A DNA stretch of 64,000 nt from Cinclus cinclus (taxonomy: Eukaryota > Chordata > Aves > Passeriformes > Cinclidae). Made by a program: the position numbers and the translations under genes. The notes beneath the pieces are model-generated. The model ran no database searches. It was not told the origin of the DNA and worked only from the letters and a program-made list of their open reading frames with translations. Each line of letters begins with the position of its first letter. Within the stretch, counting starts at the first letter, position 1. This document shows positions 1 to 12,514 of this stretch, one piece after another. The stretch spans positions 2,232,001-2,296,000 of the forward strand of contig NC_085068.1 of assembly GCF_963662255.1 (NCBI RefSeq). The letters run 5' to 3'.

Positions 1-1889
1 ATTTTCCTTATGGGAGGCAAAGGATAGAGACAAGGAACCTCTGTGAACCAGAGCAACACCAAACTCGTTTTTATTGTAATTAATTTATTAATCAGCATTG
101 AGCCTTTCCCACCTTTCCCCTTTTCTGATGGATCTGTTGAGCACTCCCCATCCTGCTCATCCCATTCCCCCGGCATCCGCTCCCGCGCTGCCGCTTCCAC
201 GAATCATTCCAGCCTTTCACAGGCACCGCGGTGTCCCCAAACCATCCCTAGTTGATTTTAAGGCTCCGTGACAGGTCAGGGACCGGATCGGTGGCGTCGA
301 TCCTGGGATTGTGGCAGAGCCGACACCGGAGCCACGGAAGTCACAGCGCATTAAGGGCGTGAGGAGGCCCCGCGGTGGCATCAGGAGATGATCCCAGCCC
401 AGACATGATCCCAGCCTGCAGAGGCCAGGGATAATTAACAAGGATTTGATGATCCTTGATGGCTGAATCCAGGCAGAGCACGATCCCTGGAACTCCCGGC
501 GTGGGATGAGTTTTCCCAGGATTTGGTGCCCGTGGGGATGATCCTGGTGCCGGAGCAGGTTGTGCGCGTTCCCACCGCGAGATCTGAGCCTTCAGGGTGC
601 TGCTATCTTGAATTAACATCCTTATCCTCCCCCTTCCTGCTCAAACCTTTCCCTTTCCTCCTCTGGAGCGTGACAGTCACGGATGAGTTGGGATTATCCA
701 AACTCCACCTTGCATGCTGAAGGTGAAGGTCAACCCACCATGGGTTTCTCCTTGGGTTGGGCACCAGGACAGCCCAAAAATCCAATTCTTGCCTTTTTTT
801 CCATCCTTTTCATGTGGAATGCCTGGATCCTGCTGGCGTCTGCAGGGAGGAAGTCAACTGGAAGGGAGGAAAAGATTGGACTTGGATCCAAAGCAGAAAC
901 CAAATTCTGCTGGTGCCAGGCCTGGAGCTGCCTGCTCCCGTCACGGTGTGGGGTTTGTCTTTGCGGCTTTCCCTGCCAAAACCACCCTGGGACGGCTCTG
1001 CTTGGATCCAGCTCCTTCCTGGGAGGGTGGGATCCCATCCATGCCCTGCCGAACGTGGCTGGTCGCTTTTGGGGTCTCTCGGAGCTAGGGGAGCAGAGAG
1101 GCACGATGAGGTTTCACTCCAGCTGAGCCAAGCGCCAAAGCTCTCGTTAAAACTGGAGGAGCTTGGCAGCGTTTAAATCTGAAACTTGGACAAAGCCACC
1201 ATTTTCTCCCCTCAAAGCACAATCAATTCCTTTCGTCTATAAATATCCTCTATAAATAGCGACGGGAAGAGGTTTTAGCTTTTCCAAAGGCTCTTCTGGG
1301 GGAAGAAAAGCTGGCAAATTGGGGTGAAACTCCAGTTTTTTTTCCCCCATATTGGCTCAGCAAAGGCAGCAGCGCACCCTCGAGCACCCCAGAAAAGCCT
1401 CTTGGCTCTGCTCCGAGAGCCTCCAGGAGCTCGGTTTGGATAAAACTCGGGAATAAAGCAGGTTTTTATTCCCAGCCGGGTGTCTGGAAGAGGCCGAGTC
1501 CATAATGGGGTCAACGACTCGGCCGCGCTTCCCCCGGGCTTGGCAAGAACCTGACAAATTGCTGAGCTGCCGCCCGGCTGCGCTGATTTCCTGAGACCTC
1601 CGAGCAGGTCATTAGTGCCTAATTAGCGCCTAAACGCTCTCATTTGTCCTGCCCTTGTCAGCCCAGCCCGGGGAGATCCCTCTCGGCCTCCTCCTCCGCA
1701 TTCCAGAGGCTGCCGAAAGGCAAAGGAAGGCGAAAAAATCGTAAAACCGAGGGGATTTCTTTGCTTTGCAAAGAGATTTAACCCCAGCCCAGCACGGCCT
1801 AAAGCCCGGCTTGGCTCTCCATTCCTAGGGCCTGCCTTAGCCTTTTTTTTTCCCTGAGCCATGCTTGGCTATTCCCTCCTAAAGCTTGT
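1..1889. other. Intergenic DNA, no gene recognised
   Basis: Several overlapping open frames of 60-150 codons occur on both strands, but none resembles a known protein and they overlap each other in shadow frames. Two AATAAA hexamers on the - strand (70-75 and 84-89) could mark a transcript end, but no coding sequence lies upstream of them on that strand. The 1500-1680 part has AT-rich homeodomain-type motifs in a GC-rich setting and is listed separately. Confidence 0.6.
1540..1675. promoter_or_regulatory. Candidate non-coding regulatory block
   Basis: A compact stretch free of the simple-repeat texture of its surroundings. It carries TAATTAG- and CATTAG-type homeodomain core motifs near 1610-1630 between GC-rich flanks. 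This complexity is what conserved developmental enhancers often look like, but I cannot measure conservation, so the call is inference. Confidence 0.25.
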
Positions 1890-2560
1890 CTTGATCTTTT
1901 TTCCCAAAGCCCAATTTGGCCTTTTCGTCCTAAACCCTGGCTTGGCTCTTTCTTTCTAAACCCTGGCTTGGCTCTTTCTTTCTAAATCCTGGCTTGGCTC
2001 TTTCTTCCTTTCTAAATCCCCATTTGCCTCTTCCTTTCCAGAGCCTGACTTGGCTTTCTCCTTCCTAAAGCCCGACTTGACCTTTTCCTCCTAGAGCCCA
2101 ACTTGGCTCTTTCTTCCTTAATCCCCATTTGGCTCTTTCTTCCTAAAGCCCAACTTGGCCCTTTCTTCCTAAAGCCTGGCTTGACTCCTTCTTACTTTCT
2201 TAATTCCCACTTGGTTCTTCCTTTCCAAAGCCTGACTTGACCTAAAGCCTCACTGGGGTTTCGTCCTAAAGCCCTGCTTGGCCATTTCTTCCTTTCTAAA
2301 TCCCCATTTAGCTCTTCCTATCCAGGGCCCAGTTTGACTTTTCCTTTCCAGAGCCATTTAGCCTTGCCTTCCTAAAGCCCAACTTGGCCATATCTTTCTA
2401 AAGTCCCACTTGGATTTTTCTTTCCCAAACTCAACCCAGCTCTTTCTTTCCAAAGCCTGACTTGGCCTTTTCTTTCCTAAAGCCTGACTTGGCCTTCTCC
2501 TTCCCAAAACCCAACTTGGCCTTTCCTTCCCAAAGCCCCCAGCAAGGCTTGGCCCATCTC
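1890..2560. repeat. Minisatellite, about 26-30 bp unit
   Basis: Diverged tandem copies of a unit reading roughly TAAAGCCCRACTTGGCYYTT followed by a short pyrimidine tail (TTCCTTC). Around 1930-1990 adjacent copies are almost identical with a 26-bp step; elsewhere they vary in length and sequence. More than 20 copies are present. Open frames crossing it are repeat artefacts. Confidence 0.85.
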
Positions 2561-2636
2561 CTTACTTCCTTCTTCTTTTCCCAAGTGTTGAGGGTTAGTT
2601 CTTTCTTTTTTTTTCCCTCTGTGGAATTTTCCCCAC

Positions 2637-3276
2637 TGTCATGCTAAGATACCTGTTGACTGGGCCCTGGTGACAAGGGGGAGGGGACGGGAGGGAAGAA
2701 GCAAGCCCCACGAGATTCAAACAGCCAGAAGAGGAAGCAGAAGGCTGGGCCTCGGCCCATTTCCCCCGCGGAGTTCGGATGAGAAGGACGATCGCCGCCG
2801 GTGTCCCATCCCAGCGTCGGGAAACCACCATCGGACCCTGCCCGGCTGTCTTCTCGCTGTGAACTACCACCATCCAGCACCCTGCTGATCACCGGGACCG
2901 ACACCGTGAGCGGAGAGCTCTCTCTCCATCTCTCTCTCCCCCTGGGACAGCGCTGCCATCACCCCCAGCCCTCCTGCGGCTCTGCGGGACCCGCCCGCCC
3001 CCAGCACCGGGAACTGCAGCTCAGGGAAAAGGTGCCTGCAGCCAAAAAACACTGGGACTGAGTTACTGTTCTGTTTGTGGGTAATTTCATAGCTGTTGTT
3101 GTTCTTGTTTGTCTTGTTAGATATACTAGTAAAGAACTGTTATTCCTACCCCCATATCTTTGCCTGAGAGCTCTCTTAATTCCAAAATTATAATAATCGG
3201 AAGAATCACATTTTCTTTCAGTCCAAGGGGAAGCTTCTGCTTTCCTTGGCAAACACCTGTCCTTCAAACCAGGACA
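2637..3276 (+). mobile_element. Solo LTR of an endogenous retrovirus (songbird ERV type)
   Basis: The segment opens with TGTC and closes with GACA, the short inverted termini expected of an LTR. It has a GC-rich first part (2690-3050) and an AT-rich second part with the motif TAGATATACTAGTAAAGAAC near 3118-3137, which I recognise from ERV LTRs common in songbird genomes. An AGTAAA hexamer at about 3128 could serve as its polyadenylation signal. No gag, pol or env frame lies beside it, so it is a solo LTR. No perfect target-site duplication is visible, so the left border is uncertain (the element could be truncated there). Confidence 0.75.
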
Positions 3277-3279
3277 CCA

Positions 3280-3412
3280 AGGAAATGATGGAATTCCATC
3301 CCTGGAAGCATTCAAACCCCATGGACATTTGCGGTCGTGTCCAGTGCTGGGTTCACAGTTGGACTCCATAACCTTGGAGGTCTTTCCCAGCGTCCCCACT
3401 GCCATGATCCCT
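3280..3412 (+). mobile_element. CR1 LINE, 3' end fragment
   Basis: Matches the characteristic avian CR1 tail: a 'ccatccctggaagcattcaaa' type stretch, then 'tgctgggttcacagttggact', then 'aaccttggaggtctttccca', in the right order and spacing. The element is 5' truncated, as CR1 insertions normally are, and starts directly at the LTR's right edge. The terminal octamer repeat has decayed. Confidence 0.8.
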
Positions 3413-6400
3413 CTTCCCTTTGCTGGCTTGGGTGCCACTGTCAGCTCTCCCTGCTGAAAACGCCTCCAGTTTAGGAATAAATTCCCAAGTTTTGTGTTAT
3501 TGGGATGACAAATTGAGTTTGGGGGGTGGCTTGAAACATTCTGATGGGTTTTTTTTCCTTCTTTTCCCTCTGGATTTTTTTCCATCTCACTCAGAGCCCA
3601 ACTCGGCATTGCCGGGTGACAACGTGATGACAGCGGCTCCGAAAAGAGGGGGAGGTGATGGATTCGTGCGGGGGGGAGGAAAAACCAGGGAAGAGGAGGG
3701 AGAGAAGGAGGTCGGGAAGGAACGAGGAGATGTGGAGATGCCACTTCGCTGCTCGTGCTCACCATGATTATCCCATCCTGGCTCCTCTGAGACGGATCCA
3801 CCTCCCCCTTCCCTGGGAGATGGGATTCGTGTCCTCCCCCACTTCTCCTGGCTTTTCCCGAGGTTATTTTTATAGATTTTATATATTTTATATTTATACT
3901 TTTCCATAAATAAATCAGGAGCTATCCCAGCGCTCTGCGATGTGAGGACGCGGAGGGATCCATGTGGATCTGGGATTGTCCCTTCCCACGTCCAACCTGG
4001 AGCACAGAGAACTCCAGGATGGCTCCGAAATTAAGGCAAAATAGGTCTTTTCCCTAAAATAAAGTGGAGTTTTCCTATTTTCTCCCCCAAGGTGAGGGTA
4101 AGACCTTTGCGGGCTGAGTTCATTAATTTTTTATTCATGTGCAGTTTGGGCCAGAGCCCAGCTTTGGAAAAGGGTTTTTGGGATGCAAATTTTTGGTTTT
4201 CATCCATGGGGCAAAGTGGTCTGGGATTCATGGTTGGATCCAGGGGTTGTTTTCCCTACCATTGCCTTGGCAGCTTGTTGCCAGGTGTGCCCTGGTTCTA
4301 GTCCCATCCCAGGCCCTTCCTTTGCATTTTGGGGATCTCCTCTCCCCAAAACCCGACCCAGAGGCATAGCCACATCCCAAATTCTCAGCCAGAAGGAAAA
4401 TCCTCCGTGTACAGCCTCCAATTCTGTGGCACGTGGGGGGTCTCAGAGGCTGGAGCTGCTCTCAGCCAGGTGAGAGCTGACAGAGAAACCTGAACAAATC
4501 CTAATTTTTATTATTTTTTCCTTCTTTTCTTCCCTTTCTGTCTCACCTTGAGCTCCCCCCCAGCTCTTCCCGAGGCGGCGGCACCTGGCTCCGGGATTAT
4601 TTTTCCCATCCCTTTTTGGCAGCGCTCCCTCCTCCGGCACAAATGCAGCTCCTATAAATAACCACGGCTCGTGCTCGCTCCCCCTCCCTCCTTCCCTCGG
4701 ATCCGTCTTCCTTTCTCCTTGTCTGTCCCTTCTCCTGCTGGGAGGAGCTGCCAGAAAATCCAGGAGTGGGGGTTGAACTCATCCATGTCCCCCTCATCCC
4801 TGAAATCGGCTGCGTCCAAAGCACGTGGGGGAATTTTGCATTGGATTCATGCAAAAGCCCGCCCCCCCCAATTTCCTCCCCAATCCCCCCATAATTAATT
4901 CCTGAATTTCCTTTTATCCTTCCCAATGATCCCAAATCCAGGCAGCCACTCCCTAAAAATTCCCCCTGACCACGCCACTCGGTTTCCACCCCAAAAATAT
5001 CCCTAAATCCACACATTTCCTGAAGGAAAATGTTGGTGGTTATGTTTTCCAGCCTTTTTTGGGCACGACGGGGTTGGAATGGATTGGGAGGGAATGGCTG
5101 CACATGGCCTAGGAGCAGGGTCCCTTGGCTGATGGGATGTGGAACTCCAGAAATAATTCCAGGGTCGGGATGAGCACGAAGCTCCAAAAAGTCAAAATTA
5201 TCCCAATAAAAGCACCTGAATTTTTGGGAAAAGCTAAAACTGAGTTGAACCCAGGGGATCCCAAAGGATAAATCGAGGTCTGGAGAGCGGAAACTGCTCC
5301 GAGTGCGAACAAGGATGGATTTGGGATCCCCCATCCCAGAGGATTGGTGGGATGGCAAATCCAACTTGGATTTCGGGTTTTTCCATTGGGGAATTTTCCA
5401 GGAATGGTGGCGGGGTTGGGATAATGAGATGCTGCTCACGCTCCCTAATGAAGTGCCGAAGGAAGTCGGCGCGGCTCCTGGCAAATTAGATCGGGATTAT
5501 TGGAGCAGTGAGAATGGAATGATCCGAGATGGTATCGGAGTGGGCAGGAAGGGCTGGAAGCACCCACTGGCCTCAACTGCATTCCCTGGAAAGGGAGAAA
5601 GGATGGAAGCCCTTCCCAAAACCTGGATCAGAGCAGAGGGGAGGGAAGGGATCAGCTCCTCAGTGGCAATGCCGATTGTAGCAGGAAGGGGATGTGGGAA
5701 TGGGGTTCTCCAGAGCATCTCCAGCTTTCCATGTGCTGCATCTCCCCAGATTCACTTCTGATCCCATTCCTGTCTGGATTTGGATTCTTTGTAAAGGAGC
5801 TTTTCCTCAAATTCCCAGCTGGATTTTGCTCTGTGCTCCTTTCCAAGAGGTCCTTGGGCATTTGCATCCTCCGAACAAACATGGACTTCTAGTGATTATG
5901 AGGGATATGGGAATGCTGGCATTCACCAAACATGGGGTTTTTTGGGAATATGAGGAATTTGGGAATGTTTGCATCCTCCAAGCGCTCTGTGTTTGGGAAT
6001 CCAAGGTCAAGCAGGGTTAACAGTCAAATTTCCCAGGAAAAAAAGCATTTCCAGTGGATTTCCCCCCAATTTGGCCCTTTCCCATCCTCAGCCAGCGCTG
6101 CTGGGATCAGGATAAACTAGATCCAGCTGCTGGGTTCCCACTTTTCCCATTCCCACCACGATCCCTTGGGAAGGAGCCACCCAAAAACGGAGCTCATTAA
6201 AAGTGTGGAAAACACAAATTTAATTAAAGCCAACCTTGCCTTTACCAGGAAAATAAATCCGCCCTTTTCCATGGAACAATGGATTTTTCCAGCCCTCCCG
6301 TACTGGGTTTCCTCCCTCTTTTCATCCTTCTCCTTTATTATCCCTGGCTGGTAGCAGGCACTGCCTGATTTCCATAAATTTGCATCAGGAATTGGGGGGA

Positions 6401-7199
6401 GAAAGGAGGGGAGGGGAAAAAAGCTGGAAAAATGAGATTTTCCAGCGCTGAGCTCACTCTGAAGAAAGGAGCTCTGGCTGGAGGAGGGAAAAGGCAGGAA
6501 GGGATGGGAAGGATCCTGGATTTTTAAAGTTTGCCCATTCCCTGGTTTCTTTGGGAGAGAAAAGCTTTCCCAAGCTTGGCAGGGAGCCAGAATTCCTGGT
6601 TTATCCAGACAACAATCTCTAAAATAGGATCTGCAGGGCAGTCCCTAATTCTAGGGTTTTTGTGGTTTTCTTGGGAAGGATCTGGAATTTTCTGGCTTTT
6701 CCACATTGGAAATGTTGGCTGCGAGCTTCCAGGTGAGGGAAGGGCCTTTGGAGCCTCTGAGGACAAGCTTGGAGGATGGGATGGGATAAAATCTGGGATT
6801 TGGAAGCTTCTTATTATTCAGGATTTGCTTTTCTTGGGATTTAAGGAAAGGCTGATCCATGGGAGCATCATCCAGGTGGGAGATCCTGTCTCGCACATGT
6901 GGGAATTATCCATAGGTAGGATAAAAATATCTGAATTCAAAAGTTTGGACAGGCTGGAGAGGCTGAATCCCAAAGCCTCCATTAGGGTTGTCAAAATTAT
7001 CTACAGTTGTTGCTTGGATGGGATTTTCCAGCTTTTTCATGGATAACCACAGGCTTTTGGGGTGGTTTTCTTCCTGATCAAGGTTTCTAGGGGATGAAAA
7101 GCAGGGATTGAGGGATTGAGGAAATGTTGGAATGAGGCTTTTCCTCACCCCTTGGAGCCTCTCCATCACCTCTGTCTGCATTTCCATGGATCCATCTCT
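3413..7199. other. Intergenic DNA, no gene recognised
   Basis: No coding sequence could be supported. Open frames of up to 295 codons on the - strand (4597-5484) have no recognisable domain and a composition driven by GGGAAT/ATTCCC-rich sequence. AT-rich stretches with AATAAA hexamers near 3905-3920 and a polypyrimidine block at 4500-4560 are unremarkable. Confidence 0.6.
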
Positions 7200-7440
7200 T
7201 TTCCTGAGGAATAAAGGGTGGGAAAAGAGGAAACGGCCTCAGTGTGCAGCAGAAGGGGTTTAGGTTGGATATCAGGAAAATTCCTTTGTGGAAAAGGTGA
7301 AGTCCTGGGGTGAGCTTCCCATCCCTGGAATTGTTCAAAAATCCCTGGATGTGGCCCTTGGGGCATGGAATTCCTGTAGGAAAGGTTGGAATCATGACTT
7401 CCATGGCCTTTTCCCACTTGAACAATTCCATGATCCCATG
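7200..7440 (+). mobile_element. CR1 LINE fragment
   Basis: Contains the CR1 sequence order 'ggaaacggcctcagtgtg', 'ggtttaggttggatatcagg', then 'cttcccatccctggaattg' and 'ttcaaaaatccctggatgtgg'. This is typical of the last 300 bp of avian CR1 in sense orientation. It is diverged and lacks the intact 3' terminal repeat. Confidence 0.8.
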
Positions 7441-9269
7441 CCAAAGGATGGGGAAGGACCATGGCTTCAAATCCCAAATTTCATTTTCTCCCACACTCTT
7501 TGGGACGTTTTCCCAGCTTTTATTTGGGAATAAACCCAGCTCCAAGGGTTTTCCATTCCCAAGGAGAAACTCACCCCTCAATCCAAAATCCAGCTGTTTT
7601 TTTGGGAAGGGAATGCCCAGAGCGAGGCATTTCCAGGTTTTTAGGGCTTAAATCCTTTCTATTCCCATTCCACTCCCACATTACAGATGGATCCTGTGCA
7701 TTCCGTTATCCCGAGCTGTCAATCACCTTCTGGGGTGATGGACAGGTGCCTGGAAGTGACGTGGAATTCCCAAGATTTCAGGGAATTATGGATGAATTAT
7801 GATGATGCCAATCCAGGCTCGTGGTCCCATCAGATCCCATCCCAAGATTTGAGGGAATAATGGATGATTTATTGAATTCTGGAGGACGACAAAGGTGCAT
7901 GATCCCTCTGGATCCCACCCCAGGCTCTGGGATTGGGATCATCCTGGAGTCGGAATTAAATCCAGGATTTAACCAGCAATCCCCAAGTCCTGGTTTCTGC
8001 ATTTCCAGCCAGTTTTGAGCATGGAGAAGATGGAAAAGAGCTGGAATAAATTCCTCTTTTTGAGGTGTTCTTTTGGGAGTTAATCTACTCATTCCAGAGA
8101 GGGAGAAATTCTAGGGAAGTCGATTTTGTGTCACATCCAAGCCAGCTTTTGGTTCAATTCCACAGAAATCCCATTTTTTTGTCTGGAATGACCTCAGACA
8201 AAGACAAATCCTTGGAAATGGGGCTTTGCTGCCTGGTCAGGCCCTTCCCAGGGAATCTGGGAACCAACTTGGATTCAACTTTGATCTCCCAGCCCCTCCC
8301 CATCCTGCTTCAATGGGATGTCCTTTGGGAATAAGGGTTGGAATATTTCCAGAGGGTTTTTTCCCTGGCTTTTCTCCTCCTCTGTGGCATTTTGGGGAAA
8401 ACAGAAGTATTTTCCCCATTCCCTTTGGTTTTCCAACCTTGATTTTCCTCCTTCCCCAGGAATTTTCCATTGCCTGTTGATCCACATTGGTGGATGGAGA
8501 TCTTCCCTTTTTTTCTCTGAGCTTTTTTCCTTTTTCCCTTCCCCCCTTTTTTTCCCTTTTCCCCTTTCCCCCTTTTCCCCCTTTCCCCCTTTTTTCTTGA
8601 CCTCCCTTTCCCCAGGAAAAACACAGCCTTGGAGGCACCAGCAGCGGAAAAATTGAATTTTTAGGGAAACCTCCCCTGACTTCTGATGGATTTTTGGAAT
8701 CAGGAAGAGCCTTTTTGGTTCCAAAGAGGTGGGAAAAGTTCCTCATCTTGGGAAGCAGAGAGGCAGCTCCCCCCAAATCCCCTGGAATTTCAGGAGCTGC
8801 TCCTTTCCCAATCCAGGGCCATGAATTTCCGGTGGGATCCTTCCAGCTGAACGAGGATCTTCCCCTGGGAATGGGAGCTGGGGATGGATTTTTCTGTCAC
8901 CATCTCACACTGGGAATATTTTCCACCTTTTTTTTTCTCCTCATTCCTAGGGATCCTACAGCAGCTGGAAAAAAAAACCTCTGTTTTGTGGGATTACATA
9001 ATTTCCGAGTTTTTTGGGAAGGCGGGAACAGCTGCACCCACCAGTGCCAGGGAGTGAGAAACTCCTGGGAATGCAGGGAGCAGCTGGAATGCGGCAAGAA
9101 GGGATTTGGGGGTAATTTCTGCTGATTCCGGGCCTCTTGTGCGGTCAGGTTGGTTTTCCCAGTGTGAGATGATCCTGTTGGATCTGTTCCTGGCCAAGCC
9201 AAAGGAAGGAACTGCTGGAAAAGCAGGAGAGGAGAGGTTTTGGTGGGAATTTGATTTTTTTTTTTTTTT
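7441..9269. other. Intergenic DNA with a polypyrimidine block
   Basis: No gene is supported. A T/C-only tract at about 8505-8610 produces spurious Lys/Gly/Glu-rich frames on the - strand. The rest is unique sequence without recognisable coding or RNA features. Confidence 0.6.
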
Positions 9270-9740
9270 TATTTTGCAGGAACAGAGCAGTGAAATTGCT
9301 CTGGGAATACAATGGGATTTGTATTCCTGGGAATTTGGGGGGGTTGGGGGATTTGCAGGAGGAAAACAGTAAAGTTGTGCTGGCATGACAGCGGGATTTG
9401 CGTTCATGAGAATTTTGGGAATTTTTGGGACTTTGCAGAACCAAACTTGGATGTTGTGCTGGGATGACAGCCTGATTCATGTTCCTGGGGATTTCAGGGT
9501 TTTTTTTGGATTTTGCAGAAGGAAAGCAGTGAAGTTGTGCTGGGAGAAGGACAGGATTTGTGTTCCTGGGAATTTTGGGGTTTTTTTGATTTTGTAGGAG
9601 CAAAGCATCAAAAATTGTGTTAGGAGGACGATGGGATTTGTGTTCCCGGGAATTTTTGGGGTTTTTGGGATTTGTTGGAGGAAAGCAGTGAAGTTGTGTT
9701 GGGATGATGACAGGATTCGTGTTCCTGGGAATTTGGGTTT
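9270..9740. repeat. Tandem repeat, 79-81 bp unit, six copies
   Basis: The phrase GGATTTGTGTTCCTGGGAAT (with variants) starts at about 9315, 9394, 9473, 9554, 9634 and 9713, a regular spacing of 79-81 bp. Each unit also carries a 'gcaaagcagtgaagttgtgctgg'-like segment. Copies differ by point changes and by T-run length, so the array is old. Confidence 0.9.
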
Positions 9741-10759
9741 TTTTTGGGCTGATGGGAAGCACTGGGAAAATCCCATCAGATTCCTTTGCCTGGGATGCAG
9801 CCAGAGATGACTGGGAGCATCCTTGGATCCCCACTTTTCCAGGAAATCCGGGCTGTTCCCAATGCCCTGGGATTGGCTGTGTGGGACACCGAGTGCTCCT
9901 GACTCAGCGGGAGGGGGGACAATTCTAGGTGGGCTGGGACACTGGGAATGTGCGTGGGAGAGCAGCTAAATCCAGCTGAGAATGACTCAGAGCACGAGGG
10001 ATTTGCTCAGCCACCCCCGAGGTCCCTTTTCCTGAATTCCCAAAGCTCCAGAGGAGAAGGAAAACTCCAAAGGGATGGATTTGGGATGACTTCACTTTCA
10101 GGAAGAGCCAGTTTGGCCACTTCCATTGGGATTTGTTTTTCCTTGTTATTTTAATTTATTCCTGAGTGTTTCAATTTTTCATGGAGCTTCCCAGAGCTGG
10201 AAAAAAAACCTGGAATGTGCAATGATCCCTAATTTTTGGATGAGGCCCAGACTGCTGGCATCACCCCAAGTCCCCCCCCCCCCACCAAACAACAAAGAAT
10301 TCCAGTCCCAGAGAACTCATGGCTCTCATGGAAAGTTCTCCTGATTATTTCCAGGGGAAATATGGAATTGGAGATGACTTTTGCAATTACTCTGACAGGA
10401 AATATTCCAGTGGGAATTGGGTGGGAATTGGGCAAAGTTCATCTGGAGAGGTGGAAGCTGCTTCATCCCTGGAATCATCCCAGGGGCTCTGAACATCTCA
10501 ATCCCACTGAAAATATTCCTGATCATTGCAGGTTTGGATTCAATTGGATTTAAAGTCCCTTTCAGCCCAAATTTTTCCATGGTCTTGGATTTTATGGAAT
10601 AGCTCAGCAGGCCAGATGAGGAATCTGCTGTGGGCTGCAGAACTGAGGGAAGAAAATGGGGAATTTCTGCTGGATAGTGGGATTTTCCAGGCAAAGGGAA
10701 ACTCCAACTCCAAGGAAAACCTTTCTTGGTATTCCAAGGATCTTTCATTCCCTGGCTTC
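9741..10759. other. Intergenic DNA, nothing recognised
   Basis: Unique sequence with a C-run near 10270. No coding, RNA or mobile-element signature was seen on either strand. Confidence 0.6.
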
Positions 10760-11345
10760 TTTCTTTTCCCTTTTTAAAGATCCCTTTTGTTCCTCTTTTC
10801 CCCCCTCTATTTTTCCTCCTTATTTCCTTCCTTTCCCCTCCCTTTCCCCTCCTCCTTTTTCCTGTTCTTTTTCCCTCTGTCTTTTCTCCTTTTTTCCCCT
10901 CCTTTCCCCCCCTTTTCTTCCATTTCCCCTCTTTTTCCTCCTCCTTTTTTCTGTTTTGCCTTCATTTTTACTGATTTCCCCCCTAATTTTTCCTCTTTTT
11001 CCTCCTTTTTTCCTCTTATTTTCATTTCTCCTCATTTTGTCCTACATTTTTCTTCCATTTCTCCCTTCTTCTTTTTCCTCATTTTCCTTTTTCCTCCTCC
11101 TTTTTTTCCTCATTTTTGCTATTTCTTCCTTACTTTGTCTTCCTTTTTCCGTCTTTCTTCCCTCCTTTCATTCCTCCTTTTTTCTCCCCATTTCTGACTC
11201 CTTTTTTCCTCCTCCTTTTTTTCTTATTTTCCTCCTTCCCCCCCCCCCAATTTTTATTTTTCCCCTCCTTTTTTACCCATTTTTTCCCTCCTTTTTTACC
11301 CATTTTTTCCACCTTTCCCCCTCCTTTCTTCCTTTGTCTTTCCTC
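10760..11345 (+). repeat. Polypyrimidine (C/T) low-complexity tract
   Basis: Nearly 600 bases composed almost wholly of C and T in runs such as CCTTTTTTCCTCC, with scattered A. Long frames through it encode only Phe/Ser/Pro/Leu, or Lys/Gly/Glu on the other strand, which is a composition artefact. Tracts of this type can adopt triplex DNA structure. Confidence 0.9.
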
Positions 11346-12514
11346 CGTGTCCAAAACTCGGGACAATCCCTGCAAACGAAGCCATCGGGGAGGCTCCATC
11401 CTTCCCTTGCCAGCCCCTCCTGGGGCTTTTCCTGCTCTCAGTCCCAGCTTTTCCTGCTCCTTCCAGCCTTGGAAAACTTCTCCCTGAGGAGCAGGAGCCA
11501 TTCCAGGGGAGCAGATGGCTGAGGAGGAGGAAACCCATGGATGCAAATTCTCCGGGATGTCATTGCAACATTCCTGGTTAAGGTTGTGCCGCTGTGAAAA
11601 GCATTCTGCAGGATTTTCCCCCAAACCCCCAAATTTTGGGGTATTTCATGGATATTTGAAGCTTTTAAATCACCTGGATCCATAGGGAGAGTGAGGATTC
11701 CTCATCCATCACTGGGACAAACCTGGACTTTCAGGGATGTCTGGGATCCTGGGATTGCAAGTCCGTGTTTGGAGCAGCTGGAATTACTGGATGTTTCTGA
11801 CATCTCCAGAAAATTCCCATTCCAAGTTTTCCAAATTCGGGTTTCCTTGAAGCAAAACAGGATCTGCTGGAGATTCACTACAAGAAACCCTTTGGAATGT
11901 GGAGATTTATTTGGATATCCAGGGAGGAAATAGATTAAAAATTCCAGGGATTTTCTAAAGCTGCACAACTTCCCTGGACCCCTGGAAAACTTTCAGAGTC
12001 CACCCTGGGATGAGAAAATTCCATGTTTAATTCCCCCCACATGGATTTAGGAGAAGCAGCAGAGGCAGGGGTGGAGGGATTCATGAGATCAAAGGAATTT
12101 GGCCCTCCTTATCTCCAAATTCCAGGGAAGCTGAGGCTGAAAGCTGGGAAATCGCCCAGCAGCCAAAAGCTGGGAAGGAGGGAGGGAGGGAAAGCAGAAT
12201 TCCCAAATCCCTGCTCTGCTGACGAGGTGAAAACGCGGAGCTGAGATCGCAGCAGAACGTCCGGAGTGACAGAGGCTCCGACTGGGAATAATTCCTGCTG
12301 GAAAGAGCCAGATTGAGGTGGAAAGGGATTTTTCCCAAAAAAACCCAAAAAGTGACAGCTCAGAGCTCGGCTGCTGTAGGAAGCTATTTTGGGAGAAAAA
12401 GCGGATTTCGGTGTCATTCCAAGGAGTTTCATCTTCCATTGGCAAACTCCACCCCTTGTTTGTATCCCACAGTTCTGCTTCTTCCCAAACTTCTGCTTGA
12501 TGCCATCAGAATAA
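11346..12514. other. Intergenic DNA, nothing recognised
   Basis: No coding or RNA gene is supported. The frames on both strands around 12080-12445 are overlapping shadows with no recognisable family. Confidence 0.6.

Noticed and set aside
70..89. Two - strand AATAAA signals suggesting the 3' end of a neighbouring gene
   Set aside because: No coding sequence or splice-site pattern upstream on that strand; AT-rich context makes chance hexamers likely.
4597..5484. 295-codon - strand frame
   Set aside because: No family recognised; no splice or promoter context; overlapping frames are equally long.
10656..11522. 288-codon Phe/Pro/Ser/Leu-rich frame resembling a membrane protein
   Set aside because: It translates a polypyrimidine tract; hydrophobicity is a composition effect.
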